A stretch of 64,000 nucleotides of DNA from Pseudalkalibacillus salsuginis (GCF_021646685.1 NZ_JAKJHW010000001.1:558001-622000), one strand, 5' to 3'; shown: positions 29,614-38,900, counted from the first letter of the stretch. Numbers and translations: made by a program. Notes: a model not told the origin generated them from the letters alone.

Positions 29614-29685
29614 ATTAAGCTTGAGCTTATCTACTAAATAAAGGGCATGAAGAGTAATATCTACCACACATACTTTAAGTGAAAG

Positions 29686-29730
29686 TAAAAAACGCAGGTG
29701 ATTCCTTTCTTATAGGAAATCGCCTGCGCT
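29686..29730 (-). terminator. Terminator of uvrC
   Basis: Long stem GCAGGCGATTTCC with GGAATCACCTGC followed by GTTTTTTAC on the minus strand. Confidence 0.88.
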
Positions 29731-29745
29731 TCCGTCTACCCAAGT

Positions 29746-31551
29746 TCATTCAGATTCAGTCTCTTCCTCTTCCTTTTCCTGGTCTGTAAAATAAGAGACA
29801 ATACTTTCTGCAACTGATGTAGGGATCTTCGCGTCTCGTAAATCATCAACGGACGCCTGCTTGATTTTTTTAAAAGAACCGAAGTGACGCAGCAAAGCTT
29901 TACGGCGTTTTTCACCGACTCCAGGGATCTTATCAAGGCTTGATTGCACCATTCCCTTTTCACGGATTTTACGATGAAAGGTAATCGCAAAACGATGTAC
30001 CTCATCTTGGATTCGTTGCAGCAGGTAGAATTCCTGACTGTTCCTTGCAAGGGGGATGGTTTCAGGTGGATCGCCCATCATCAATTGGGCTGTATTATGC
30101 TTTTCATCTTTTACCAGCCCACATACTGGGATGGATAAACCCAGCTCATTTTCGAGAACGTCGATGGCTGCACTGATCTGGCCTTTTCCTCCATCAATGA
30201 TGATCAGATCAGGAAGCGGCAGGTCTTCTTTCAAAACACGTGAATACCTTCTTCGTGTAACTTCCTTCATTGATGCATAATCATCCGGGCCTTCTACAGT
30301 TTTGATTTTATACTTCCTATATTGCTTTTTGTTCGGTTTCCCGTCCGTAAACACGACCATGGCAGAAACAGGATTGGTTCCTTGGATATTTGAGTTATCG
30401 AAGGCTTCAATTAAATGGGGGGTTGCAATTCCCAGCTTTTCCCCTAGCCCCTCAACCGCATTGATCGTCCGGGCCTCATCTCTCTGGATGAGCTCGAACT
30501 TTTCACTTAAAGCGATCTCGGCATTTTTCGTTGCAAGATTAACGAGGTCTTTCTTTTTTCCTCGTTGGGGTTGGGATACTGGAATTTCAAGCAGTTCCTC
30601 CAACAGATGATGCTCAACATGTTTTGGTACGAAAATTTCTTTTGGCATGATATGGTGCTTTTGCAAATAAAACTGTCCGACAAAAGAGAGAAATTCTTCC
30701 TCAGGATCACCGTAAACAGGGAAAAGTGAAACATCACGTTCAATCAGCTTTCCCTGGCGGACAAAGAATACTTGGATACACATCCAGCCTTTATCCACAT
30801 GATATCCGAAAACATCCCGGTCCTTCTGGTCGGTATGAACCATCTTTTGTTGCTCCATGACCGACTCGATATGCCTGATTTGATCTCTAAGTTCCTTGGC
30901 CCGTTCAAATTCAAGCTTTTCAGCAGCCTCTTCCATTTTCCGTTGCAGGTCGCGCTTGACTTCTTTATGGCCGCCGTTAAGAAAACGGTAAATCCCTTCG
31001 ACCATCTCCTGGTTCTGCTCTTTCGTGACCTCATGGACACATGGAGCAAGACATTGCCCCATATGATAATAGAGACAAACCCGATCAGGAAGCGTTTTGC
31101 ATTTTCTCAATGGATAGATCCGATCGAGTAGCTTTTTTGTCTCGTTGGCGGCATACACATTCGGATATGGACCGAAATATCTTCCAGTTCCTTTGTTCAC
31201 TTTTCGGGTCGTGATCAATCTAGGATGTTTCTCATTCGTGACCTTGATATATGGATAGCTTTTATCATCCTTCAACATTACATTGTAGCGGGGGTCATGC
31301 TTTTTAATCAGATTCATCTCCAGGACAAGGGCTTCTAGATCTGAGGTCGTGACGATATATTCAAAATCCTGTATTTCCAGGACGAGCCGTTGTGTCTTCC
31401 CGTCATGTGATCCGGAAAAATAGGAGCGGACTCGATTCCGTAGATTTTTGGCTTTTCCAATATATATGATCGTGCCGTTCCGATCCTTCATCAAATAACA
31501 CCCAGGCTGGTCTGGAAGGACGGAAAGCTTTTGCTTCAACCGTTGATTCAT
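29746..31551 (-). CDS. uvrC: Excinuclease ABC subunit C
   Basis: 601-residue nucleotide-excision-repair endonuclease that makes both incisions around a lesion in the UvrB-DNA complex. An N-terminal GIY-YIG nuclease domain ([29 protein letters not shown], split here as residues 18-46), a UVR domain near 200-230 ([16 protein letters not shown]), an RNase H-like 5' incision domain, and a C-terminal helix-hairpin-helix ([13 protein letters not shown]). ATG at 31551 has GGAGG upstream. In B. subtilis uvrC follows trxA, as here. Confidence 0.96.
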   Translation of the reverse strand: MNQRLKQKLSVLPDQPGCYLMKDRNGTIIYIGKAKNLRNRVRSYFSGSHDGKTQRLVLEIQDFEYIVTTSDLEALVLEMNLIKKHDPRYNVMLKDDKSYPYIKVTNEKHPRLITTRKVNKGTGRYFGPYPNVYAANETKKLLDRIYPLRKCKTLPDRVCLYYHMGQCLAPCVHEVTKEQNQEMVEGIYRFLNGGHKEVKRDLQRKMEEAAEKLEFERAKELRDQIRHIESVMEQQKMVHTDQKDRDVFGYHVDKGWMCIQVFFVRQGKLIERDVSLFPVYGDPEEEFLSFVGQFYLQKHHIMPKEIFVPKHVEHHLLEELLEIPVSQPQRGKKKDLVNLATKNAEIALSEKFELIQRDEARTINAVEGLGEKLGIATPHLIEAFDNSNIQGTNPVSAMVVFTDGKPNKKQYRKYKIKTVEGPDDYASMKEVTRRRYSRVLKEDLPLPDLIIIDGGKGQISAAIDVLENELGLSIPVCGLVKDEKHNTAQLMMGDPPETIPLARNSQEFYLLQRIQDEVHRFAITFHRKIREKGMVQSSLDKIPGVGEKRRKALLRHFGSFKKIKQASVDDLRDAKIPTSVAESIVSYFTDQEKEEEETESE

Positions 31552-31647
31552 CTTTCAACCTCCTTAAGGAGTGGCATTGCTTTATTATATGGTCTTGTCA
31601 TACCCAACTGCTTATTGGAAGATTCACTTCCTTTCTACAGACATAAG

Positions 31648-31821
31648 AAAAGCGGAAGCGACCCGCCTAGTCACGTAGGTCACTGGAAATTGCCGAGGAG
31701 GCTTAAACCAAACAAAGTTCGGTTCGTTCGGGCTCCCACATAAGATGTAAATCAATGTGTCGAGCGCCACAGGAAGTCTGAAGTGATCCAAGTAACTGGT
31801 TTCTGAGCTGGACATCACTTC
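31648..31821 (+). repeat. Structured intergenic repeat, copy R5 (long form)
   Basis: Long-form copy between uvrC and trxA, most like R4. AGTCAC pairs with GTAACT, where R4 has AGTTAC with GTGACT. The inserted module includes AACCAAACAAAGTTCGGTT and the AATCAATGTGTCGA segment. The apical stem is degraded. A tail about 31862-31890 (AGGAATATCGCGAGTT) resembles the R4 tail. Minus-strand open frames across it are by-products. Confidence 0.83.
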
Positions 31822-31988
31822 TCCGCATCTAAACTGTGGGGTCTAGCCTGGCTAACTTCCCCATAGGAATATCGCGAGTTCTGCTTAAAGAAATTCAAGC
31901 AAAACCTTATATGTATTAATCCCGAATCTAACCATTGATTTGATTGTATCATTCTCGAACATTATATGGAAAAAGATAACCTTCAAAC

Positions 31989-32026
31989 ACGAAAAAGAGG
32001 CTGGTCCTTGGAAGGAAACAGCCCCA
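31989..32026 (-). terminator. Terminator of trxA
   Basis: Minus-strand hairpin GGCTG-TTTCCTT with AAGGA-CAGCC followed by TCTTTTT. Confidence 0.82.
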
Positions 32027-32044
32027 TTTGGTTGGTTGTATGGA

Positions 32045-32359
32045 TTATTGATGTTTGTTGATCAAGTCGACTAGTGCTTCTTTCGGTTGGAAACCGACAA
32101 CTTGATCAACTACTTCACCATTTTTGAAAAGCATCAGGGTCGGAATGCTCATTACGCCGAACTTCCCTGCAGTTTCCTGGTTTTCATCTACATCAAGTTT
32201 TACGATTTTAACACTATCGCTCATTTCACTATCAATCTCTTCCAATACTGGTGCAATCATTTTACAAGGTCCGCACCATGGGGCCCAAAAGTCAGCTAAT
32301 ACAAGGCCATCACTTGTTTCTGAAGTGAAATTTTGGTCTGTTGCTTTCACGATTGCCAT
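32045..32359 (-). CDS. trxA: Thioredoxin
   Basis: 104-residue cytosolic thioredoxin with the redox motif WCGPCK (Cys29 and Cys32) and the cis-Pro segment SIPTLMLF; it reduces disulfides in ribonucleotide reductase and other targets. ATG at 32359 follows GAGGAGG. A monocistronic unit with promoter and terminator visible. Confidence 0.97.
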   Translation of the reverse strand: MAIVKATDQNFTSETSDGLVLADFWAPWCGPCKMIAPVLEEIDSEMSDSVKIVKLDVDENQETAGKFGVMSIPTLMLFKNGEVVDQVVGFQPKEALVDLINKHQ

Positions 32360-32393
32360 ATTAATGCCTCCTCATCATTTCGCTACAATGCAA

Positions 32394-32423
32394 AGTATAT
32401 CACCTTACAAAAAAACTTCCCAA
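32394..32423 (-). promoter_or_regulatory. Probable sigma-A promoter of trxA
   Basis: TTGGGA (32418-32423), 18-base spacer, TATACT (32394-32399) on the minus strand, about 35 bases before the trxA start. Confidence 0.6.
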
Positions 32424-32640
32424 TAATTTGTTTTCACTTGTAGCATACCCGATTCTTCCTAACTCAGACACCCTTTTCATTAGGTTGTATCCGTGGAGCA
32501 AAGAAAAAGAATCGACTCATCTATGTCTGTTACTCCATCCTATACATTATAAGAAACGTTGTGAGGAGTAAAAGAGCTATATTTGAGCCGATCTCGTGAA
32601 CCACCATTGTGATCCCAATTCTTCATTGAACCAAACTGGA

Positions 32641-33612
32641 TTAGACAAGTACCTTCTTGAATTCTTCTGTCAGCTTCGGTACGACTTCAAAGAGATCCCC
32701 TACGATACCATAGTCAGCTATATTGAAGATGTTCGCTTCAGGGTCTTTATTGATCGCTACGATGATTTTCGAGTTGGACATACCAGCCAAATGCTGGATG
32801 GCTCCTGAAATACCACAAGCGATATAAAGGTCCGGAGTCACGACTTTACCTGTCTGGCCGATCTGTAAGCCATAGTCACAATATTCCGCGTCACAAGCAC
32901 CGCGGGATGCACCGACAGCCGCTCCGAGAACTTCTGCAAGTTCTTCCAACGGTCCGAATCCCTCTGCAGATTTTACACCGCGTCCGCCTGCAACAATGAT
33001 TTTCGCTTCTGAAAGATCGACACCATCCGTCGTCTTCCGAACGATCTCTTTAACAATCGTACGGAGATCCTTGATTGAGACGTCTATATTCGTTACATCG
33101 CCTGAACGGCTTTCATCTTTCTCAAGAGCTGCAATGTTGTTTGGACGAATCGTCACAAAGGAAATCCCATCTGTGATGATTTTCTTTTCGAACGCTTTCC
33201 CAGAGTAGATTGGACGGGTATAGATCAGGTTTCCCCCGGTATTTTCAATGCCAGTGACATCTGAAACCAGCCCGGACCCAAGTTTGGCTGCAAGACGCGG
33301 GGAGAGGTCTTTCCCCATTGCTGTATGGCCGAAAACGATTCCTTCTGGATCTTCCTGATCGATCACTTGCAACAGTGCTTGTGCATATCCATCTGTTGTA
33401 TACGTTTTTAATTTTTCGTCTTCAATAACCAATACACGATCTGCTCCATAATGGATCAAATTATCCGCTAACCCGCTCACAGATTCACCGCATAGGACAC
33501 TGACGATTTCTCCGCCTTCAGCGATTTCTTTTGCTGCAGCAACCGCTTCATAGGATACATTGCGTAGTTCTCCGTCTCTGACTTCTCCTAATACTAATAC
33601 TTTTTTAGCCAT
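32641..33612 (-). CDS. etfA: Electron transfer flavoprotein alpha subunit
   Basis: 323-residue FAD-carrying subunit; with EtfB it accepts electrons from acyl-CoA dehydrogenases and passes them to the quinone pool. The C-terminal FAD domain shows GGRGVKSAEGFGPLEEL and GASRGACDAEY then GQTGKVVTPDLYIACGISGA (residues about 205-265). Last gene of the fadR-fadB-etfB-etfA operon, 15 bases after etfB. No clear terminator was seen downstream. Confidence 0.96.
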   Translation of the reverse strand: MAKKVLVLGEVRDGELRNVSYEAVAAAKEIAEGGEIVSVLCGESVSGLADNLIHYGADRVLVIEDEKLKTYTTDGYAQALLQVIDQEDPEGIVFGHTAMGKDLSPRLAAKLGSGLVSDVTGIENTGGNLIYTRPIYSGKAFEKKIITDGISFVTIRPNNIAALEKDESRSGDVTNIDVSIKDLRTIVKEIVRKTTDGVDLSEAKIIVAGGRGVKSAEGFGPLEELAEVLGAAVGASRGACDAEYCDYGLQIGQTGKVVTPDLYIACGISGAIQHLAGMSNSKIIVAINKDPEANIFNIADYGIVGDLFEVVPKLTEEFKKVLV

Positions 33613-33627
33613 GGTTCCTCTCCCCTT

Positions 33628-34398
33628 CTATATCACTTTTGCTTCTGAACGTAACAATGACACTAGTTCTTTTACTTGATCATCAAGTTCCCCTTCAAGG
33701 ACTTTACCTGCTTGCTTTTCAGGCGGCAAGTATACTTCTAGTGTTCTTGTCTTTCCTTCCACTTCGTCCTCATCAAGGTCGAGATCATCAATTTCCAGCT
33801 CTTCAAGCGGCTTCTTCTTTGCTTTCATGATCCCTGGAAGTGATGGATAACGGGGCTCGTTCAAACCTTGCTGTGCAGTAACAAGTACTGGTAAAGAAGT
33901 TTCGATCACTTCTACGTCCCCTTCTACATCCCTTTCGATCTTAACATTCGTACCATCAATTTCCAGTTTTGTGATCGTCGTTACATGGGGAATATCCAGT
34001 AATTCTGCGAGACGCGGACCGACTTGTCCTGATGCTCCGTCTATCGCCACGTTTCCGCCAATGATGATATCTACTTCCTTATCTTCGAAGTATGCAGCAA
34101 GGATTTTTGCAGTTGAGAATTGGTCTCCATCCTCCACATCTTCGTCATCGATCAATACTGATTTATCAGCCCCCATCGCAAGTGCAGTACGAAGCTGTTT
34201 ATCACTTTCCTCTTCACCGACAGTAACGACAGTCACTTCTCCGCCATGCTCATCACGTAATTTGATAGCTTCTTCTACGGCATATTCATCATAAGGATTG
34301 ATAATGAATTCCACACCATCTTCACTGATTTTGCCGTTTTCGATTACAATCTTCTCTTCCGTATCGAATGTACGTTTTAGAATCACATAAATGTTCAT
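33628..34398 (-). CDS. etfB: Electron transfer flavoprotein beta subunit
   Basis: 256-residue partner of EtfA. The N-terminus MNIYVILKRTFDTEEKI and the GADKSVLIDD and GNVAIDGASGQVGPRLAELL segments (AMP/FAD-binding beta-subunit motif) are typical. It follows fadB by 18 bases in the fatty-acid degradation operon. Confidence 0.96.
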   Translation of the reverse strand: MNIYVILKRTFDTEEKIVIENGKISEDGVEFIINPYDEYAVEEAIKLRDEHGGEVTVVTVGEEESDKQLRTALAMGADKSVLIDDEDVEDGDQFSTAKILAAYFEDKEVDIIIGGNVAIDGASGQVGPRLAELLDIPHVTTITKLEIDGTNVKIERDVEGDVEVIETSLPVLVTAQQGLNEPRYPSLPGIMKAKKKPLEELEIDDLDLDEDEVEGKTRTLEVYLPPEKQAGKVLEGELDDQVKELVSLLRSEAKVI

Positions 34399-34416
34399 TA
34401 TTCTTCCCCTCCAGTA

Positions 34417-35190
34417 TTAACGGTCTTTAAATTCTGGTTTTCGTTTTTCTATGAAAGCTTGGATCCCTTCTTGTCCATCATGCGAGGAAAAGGCTCTACC
34501 GAAAAATTCAGCTTCCTTTTCAGCTCCTGCTTCATATTTACCTTTTCTAGCATAGTCCACCAGTTTCAAAGCAAAGTCCACTGCGACAGCACTTTTAGCT
34601 GCTGCTTTACCTGCCAGTCCATAAACCTTATCCAGTAGTTCATCCTCTGAAACGACGTGATTGGCTAAACCTGAACGATGGGCTTCAGTACCGGTAATCG
34701 GCTCACTGGTCAAAAGCATTTCTGTCGCTTTAGCTGCACCGACATACCGCGGAAGACGTTGAGAGCCGGCAAACCCTGGTACTAAACCAAGCTGCAGTTC
34801 AGGCAAGCCTAGTTTGGCATTTTCCGTTACAATCCGCATATGGCAAGACATTGCGAGTTCAAGTCCCCCACCAAGTGCCGCACCGTGTACTGCAGCAATG
34901 ACAGGTTTTGAGAATTGTTCGATCCGATCAAACACCTTTTGTCCGAAAGCTCCGAGTTCCGAGAATCCATCCGCATCTTTGACGGTTGTAAATTCTTTTA
35001 TATCTGCACCCGCAGAGAAGAATCTTCCTTCTCCCCGAATGACAATCGCTTTTACCTCTGAATCATTCTCCAATTCATCAAATACCGAGTTCAGTTCTTT
35101 GATCATCGGGGAACAGAGAGCGTTTGCAGGTGCATGCTGCAGTAGGATCGTGCATATGTTGTGTTCTTTTGAATAGGATAAGTACTCCAA
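34417..35190 (-). CDS. fadB: Enoyl-CoA hydratase/isomerase FadB
   Basis: 257-residue crotonase-fold enzyme for the hydration step of beta-oxidation. Oxyanion-hole motifs are RFFSAGADIKEF near residue 58 and AAVHGAALGGGLELAMSCHMR near 95; GLVPGFAGSQRLPR follows. The start is a TTG at 35190: GGAGGAGAG lies 5-9 bases upstream, and the longer frame (to 35229) would overlap fadR by 26 bases. It is 13 bases after the fadR stop. Confidence 0.93.
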   Translation of the reverse strand: MEYLSYSKEHNICTILLQHAPANALCSPMIKELNSVFDELENDSEVKAIVIRGEGRFFSAGADIKEFTTVKDADGFSELGAFGQKVFDRIEQFSKPVIAAVHGAALGGGLELAMSCHMRIVTENAKLGLPELQLGLVPGFAGSQRLPRYVGAAKATEMLLTSEPITGTEAHRSGLANHVVSEDELLDKVYGLAGKAAAKSAVAVDFALKLVDYARKGKYEAGAEKEAEFFGRAFSSHDGQEGIQAFIEKRKPEFKDR

Positions 35191-35203
35191 AATCTCTCCT
35201 CCT

Positions 35204-35800
35204 CTAACTTGGTCTATAACGGAAGCCATTAATCAGTAAATCGTGGACCGGTTTTGCAAGCGCTATCAAATCAAAACGATGATCATTCATCACCCAGCTC
35301 GTAGTCGTCTCGTCTATCGTGCCGAAAATCATTTGACGGACGATACGGATATCAAGGTCCGGTTGGAAAACCTTTTGATCGATGCCTTCAAGGATGATCG
35401 AGTCGACCAATTCCAAATACCGCTTCAGCACTTCCCCGATCTTCGCCCGTAATTCCCGATTCGTCTGACGGAGCTCCAGCTGGGTGACGATTGCAAGTCC
35501 ATGGTCCACTGATAGCTGTTTGAAGTGCATTTCAATCAAAGTTAACAGCTTATCTTCAACAGATTTCTGATGTTCGATTTCATCTATTGTCGTGTCGATA
35601 AAACGTCCCATCTTTTCGCGGAACAAAGAGATGAGGAGATCCTCCTTGTTTTTGAAATAGAGATAGATCGTTCCATCAGCTACACCAGCTTCGCGTGCAA
35701 TTTTTGAAATTTGTGATTGGTGATAGCCATGTTTTGCTATGACCGTTACAGCTGCATCGATTATTTTTTCATATTTGGGTCCTTTACGTTTTACGGTCAT
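35204..35800 (-). CDS. fadR: FadR, TetR-family repressor of fatty-acid degradation
   Basis: 198-residue repressor that in B. subtilis is released from DNA by long-chain acyl-CoA and controls lcfA, fadB, etfBA and other beta-oxidation genes. N-terminal helix-turn-helix GYHQSQISKIAREAGVADGTIYLYFKNKEDLL (given as residues about 23-54) is followed by a ligand-binding domain. ATG 35800 follows GGAGGTAAAACAA; an in-frame GTG five codons earlier overlaps the ribosome site. It heads its own operon and has a FadR-like box upstream, so is probably autoregulated. Confidence 0.94.
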   Translation of the reverse strand: MTVKRKGPKYEKIIDAAVTVIAKHGYHQSQISKIAREAGVADGTIYLYFKNKEDLLISLFREKMGRFIDTTIDEIEHQKSVEDKLLTLIEMHFKQLSVDHGLAIVTQLELRQTNRELRAKIGEVLKRYLELVDSIILEGIDQKVFQPDLDIRIVRQMIFGTIDETTTSWVMNDHRFDLIALAKPVHDLLINGFRYRPS

Positions 35801-35915
35801 TTGTTTTACCTCCACAGTAAAGAAAACTTGGCTAGATCAAGCCTTTGGCGTAGGATGAGCCTTAGTTATCCTTATATTGAAGAAAGGATACATACTTTCT
35901 TCAAGTGACAAAAAA

Positions 35916-35933
35916 TGAATGAACATTCACTCG
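35916..35933 (-). promoter_or_regulatory. FadR-like operator upstream of fadR
   Basis: TGAATGAACATTCACTCG differs at three positions from the B. subtilis FadR box (TGAATGAMTANTCATTCA, from memory). It lies 115 bases before the fadR start and would give autoregulation of fadR-fadB-etfBA. Confidence 0.6.
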
Positions 35934-36031
35934 GGTTAATTGTACTGTAATTGAAGGTGAAAAGTCAACGAATCTTTCGTATTTTTCAGAATTTTTCGCA
36001 CCCTGTTTCAAGTATACAACCAACTGTTTGA

Positions 36032-36211
36032 CATGGCAAAAGTTATAGGTCCTTTTTTATATTTAGTCAATTTTATAAGACTACCGATGAATTCCAGATT
36101 TATGATGAATTTTTTGATAAAGATGGTAAGATGATTTTGGTTGATCCCATTTTGGTCGTGTACCTGATTTTTTGGAGATTTATACATGTTTCCACCTTAT
36201 TAGACGCTTAA
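36032..36211 (+). pseudogene. Possible decayed coding fragment
   Basis: A 59-codon open stretch with no start codon until near its middle. The part from 36062 reads like real protein (QFYKTTDEFQIYDEFF, then DKDGKMILVDPILVVYLIFW) and ends in TAA at 36209. I do not recognise a family. It may be a remnant of a lost gene or a chance frame in AT-rich DNA. Confidence 0.25.
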
Positions 36212-36279
36212 AAAGAACGACTTTATCCTGATAAAGCTATCGACCAGCTACAACTAAGGATCAAACCACTACAAATTTG

Positions 36280-36375
36280 AAATTATCTAAACAACTCAGA
36301 ATTAGTCTCGACAACTCAGAATTTATCTCGACAACTACAAAATTACCTCTACAACTGCAAAAATATCTCTAATAT
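36280..36375. repeat. Degenerate 20-base tandem repeat
   Basis: Successive 20-base units begin at 36280, 36300, 36320 and 36340, with a partial unit to 36375. The shared pattern is AATTATCTCGACAACTCAG with changes in each unit. Two weaker units may precede (36240-36279). It lies between the lcfA terminator and the fadR promoter region, in a 490-base stretch without an intact gene. Confidence 0.75.
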
Positions 36376-36391
36376 GTAAATGTTCGCAAAC

Positions 36392-36425
36392 AAATAAAGA
36401 AAGACCCCACCTTTGTGAGGCCTTC
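36392..36425 (-). terminator. Terminator of lcfA
   Basis: GCCTCAC/GTGGGGT stem (two G-T pairs) followed by CTTTCTTTATTT on the minus strand. Confidence 0.78.
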
Positions 36426-36433
36426 ATATTCCT

Positions 36434-38122
36434 TCACGCATTTTGTTTTTGCTTTTGCTTTTCTTTTTCTTCATCTACAAGCACTCTCCGTAATACTTTA
36501 CCTACCATTGTCTTCGGAAGTTCGTCTCGGAATTCGTAAAGGCGCGGTACTTTAAATGAAGCCAGGTGTTTTCTGCAATGTTCATCCAGTTCCTGTTCGG
36601 TACATTCGGTGTTATCCTTCAATACGACGAAAGCTTTCACCGTTTCGCCACGATATGGGTCAGGAACACCGATGATGGTTGCTTCCTTTACCTTCGGATG
36701 TTCAAACAGGATCTCTTCAATCTCACGGGGATAGATATTGAATCCGCCGGCAATGATCATATCCTTTTTCCGATCCACGATATAAAAGTATCCTTTCTCA
36801 TCCATATACCCCATATCACCTGTCAAAAGCCAGCCATCATGGAAGGTTGAAGCCGTTTCTTCAGGCTGATTCCAGTAACCTTTCATCACTTGTGGTCCTT
36901 TGATCATCAGTTCGCCTACCTCATTAACGTCAGCTATCGTACCAGTTTCAGCGGACAAAATCGCTGCTTCGGTATTCGGCCAAGGTACACCAATACTTCC
37001 TGTCATACGCTTATCATACAGGAAGTTAGCATGCGTAACAGGTGAAGTTTCAGTCAAACCATATCCTTCTACAAGATTTCCTCCTGTAATGGATTCAAAT
37101 TTCTCTTGAATCTCCACAGGCAGTGGTGCTGATCCACTGATACAACTTGCAATCGAGGATAAATCATAGGATTTGATATTCGGTTCATTCAATAAAGCAA
37201 TGTACATGGTTGGTGCACCTGGAAACATGGTCGGCTTGTGCTTTCCGATTGCTTTTAAAACCTGTTTCGGATCAAACCTAGGGAGAATGATCATTTCTGA
37301 CAAGTACATGATTGAAAAGTTCATGACACAGGTCATCCCATAAACGTGGAAGAAAGGCAGTGCTCCAAGGATCTTCTCTTCTCCATATTTAGCCTTATAC
37401 AACCACGACCGGCATTGCATGGTATTTGCAACAAGATTGTAATGCGTCAGCATGACACCCTTTGCAGGTCCTGTAGTACCTCCTGTATATTGCAGTAGGG
37501 CGAGATCCTCCTTGGGATCGATGTCAAGTTTAATAGGGTTCGATGAGCCTTCATCCATCAATTTTTTAAAAGCATGGACCTTATCGCTGTAACTGATATT
37601 GACGACGATGTTGGTCTGTCTTTTTTGGATGAACGGATAGATGAGATTCTTCGGAAACGGAAGATAATCCTTTACCCCAGTCACAACCACATGTGTCAAT
37701 TCCGTGCGGTTTTTTACAGCTTCTACTCTCGGAAATAATAGATCCAAGCAGATGATGATTTTCGATCCAGAGTCGATCAATTGATGCTCCAACTCCCGTT
37801 CTGTGTATAACGGGTTCGTTTGTACAACGATTCCGCCAGCAATCAATACACCATAGTAACTGATGACGGATTGTGGAGAATTCGGCAGCATGATTGCTAC
37901 CCTGTCACCTTTCTGAATACCGAGCGAACGCAGTTGATTCGCCATTCTCAGGGCACTTCCGTACACCTCGCCATATGTCATCCTTTTGCCCAAAAACTCC
38001 AAAGCAGGTTTTCCAGGATGCTTGTTAGCGGCATCCTCCAGATAAAATTGCAACAGCTTCTCGTCGATTTCGACTTCTTGAGGGATCTCTTCGGGATATT
38101 GCTGTAACCATCTTTTCTCCAC
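36434..38122 (-). CDS. lcfA: Long-chain fatty-acid-CoA ligase LcfA
   Basis: 562-residue acyl-CoA synthetase that activates fatty acids with ATP and CoA for beta-oxidation. Motifs: phosphate-binding QYTGGTTGPAKGVMLTH near 205, GYGLTETSP near 350, and LTGDMGYMDEKGYFYIVDR with KDMIIAGGFNIYP near 440. The likely start is GTG at 38122 (protein MEKRWLQQYPEEIP), after AAGGAGGAG; the frame stays open to an ATG at 38179 but lacks a ribosome site. Unlike B. subtilis, where lcfA leads the fadR operon, it has its own terminator and is 630 bases away. The C-terminal KEKQKQKQNA tail is unusually basic. Confidence 0.93.
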   Translation of the reverse strand: MEKRWLQQYPEEIPQEVEIDEKLLQFYLEDAANKHPGKPALEFLGKRMTYGEVYGSALRMANQLRSLGIQKGDRVAIMLPNSPQSVISYYGVLIAGGIVVQTNPLYTERELEHQLIDSGSKIIICLDLLFPRVEAVKNRTELTHVVVTGVKDYLPFPKNLIYPFIQKRQTNIVVNISYSDKVHAFKKLMDEGSSNPIKLDIDPKEDLALLQYTGGTTGPAKGVMLTHYNLVANTMQCRSWLYKAKYGEEKILGALPFFHVYGMTCVMNFSIMYLSEMIILPRFDPKQVLKAIGKHKPTMFPGAPTMYIALLNEPNIKSYDLSSIASCISGSAPLPVEIQEKFESITGGNLVEGYGLTETSPVTHANFLYDKRMTGSIGVPWPNTEAAILSAETGTIADVNEVGELMIKGPQVMKGYWNQPEETASTFHDGWLLTGDMGYMDEKGYFYIVDRKKDMIIAGGFNIYPREIEEILFEHPKVKEATIIGVPDPYRGETVKAFVVLKDNTECTEQELDEHCRKHLASFKVPRLYEFRDELPKTMVGKVLRRVLVDEEKEKQKQKQNA

Positions 38123-38180
38123 CTTAATCTCCTCCTTTATACCGCTCCTTTCCATTAAAAACTCACTCTCTATTCCCATT

Positions 38181-38198
38181 ATAATGAAAACGGATTCA
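38181..38198 (-). promoter_or_regulatory. lcfA promoter -10 region with weak FadR-like box
   Basis: TGAATCCGTTTTCATTAT matches about two thirds of the FadR box, with both outer half-sites (TGAAT and TTTCATT) kept. It overlaps a TATAAT -10 hexamer (38180-38185), so a bound repressor would block the promoter. The -35 is poor. Confidence 0.4.
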
Positions 38199-38306
38199 TT
38201 TTTACATATTTTTAGAATATTTTTTCATTTATAGTTTTTACCATTTCCATTTTAAGGAGATTTATAGCAGCCACTACTCCTAATTTAAATATATGAAAAT
38301 GTCGAT

Positions 38307-38350
38307 AAAAAAGACCTTCCCAGGCATAAATACCTAGTAAAGGTCTTCTC
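38307..38350 (-). terminator. Terminator of the zapA-yshB-polX-mutSB-yshE operon
   Basis: AAGACCTT ... AGG and CCT ... AAGGTCTT arms form an interrupted hairpin, followed by TTTTTTATC on the minus strand. Confidence 0.82.
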
Positions 38351-38390
38351 AGCAAAAGAAAGTTTCATTTGTTGGGCTTTTAAAATTCCT

Positions 38391-38468
38391 CTAAAAAAAG
38401 AGGTAGATCACCCCTGCCAAAATGAACAACCCACAACAAACCAACAGAACCTTCCATAATGTTTCCAT
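38391..38468 (-). CDS. 25-residue hydrophobic micro-ORF downstream of yshE
   Basis: ATG at 38468 with AGGTGAAAG upstream, ending at TAG 38391-38393. The peptide is one probable membrane helix with a short N-terminus: METLWKVLLV then CCGLFILAGVIYLFF. It starts 10 bases after the yshE stop and before the operon terminator, so it would be cotranscribed. No function is known to me; single-helix peptides of this size often bind a membrane partner, and YshE is the obvious candidate (inference). Confidence 0.55.
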   Translation of the reverse strand: METLWKVLLVCCGLFILAGVIYLFF

Positions 38469-38478
38469 ATGCTTTCAC

Positions 38479-38886
38479 CTATCCGATTCCACTGCCGATC
38501 ACAAATGATAATCCAACAGATATGATCATGGAAATCAAACCGACAGCCCTATTGTCCTTTTGAATTTCTTCATCGATACGGAAGCGGGGTGTCAGAAATT
38601 CAAATATGAAATATCCGATCAACATCAATAAAAATCCATAGGCACCCCATGCCATCATATCAATGATCGTATCGTTATGCTCAATCGAGTAGCGGAAAAT
38701 GTTGGCTATCCCGAATATTTTTCCTCCAGTCGCCATTGCAACTGAGAGATTCCCTTTACTGATTTCTTCCCAATTCTTATACTTGGTTACAACCTCAAAA
38801 ACAGCCAGGAAAACAACTAAACTTAAAACGACTACACTATAGTTTGCTACGGTCTCAATGTATGGATTCGTCAACCAACTAACCAT
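38479..38886 (-). CDS. yshE: YshE, DUF350 membrane protein
   Basis: 135-residue integral membrane protein with four predicted helices, DUF350 family. Function unknown. It follows mutSB by 14 bases and is conserved at this place in Bacillus. Confidence 0.88.
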   Translation of the reverse strand: MVSWLTNPYIETVANYSVVVLSLVVFLAVFEVVTKYKNWEEISKGNLSVAMATGGKIFGIANIFRYSIEHNDTIIDMMAWGAYGFLLMLIGYFIFEFLTPRFRIDEEIQKDNRAVGLISMIISVGLSFVIGSGIG

Positions 38887-38900
38887 TTCCGCCCCACCTT

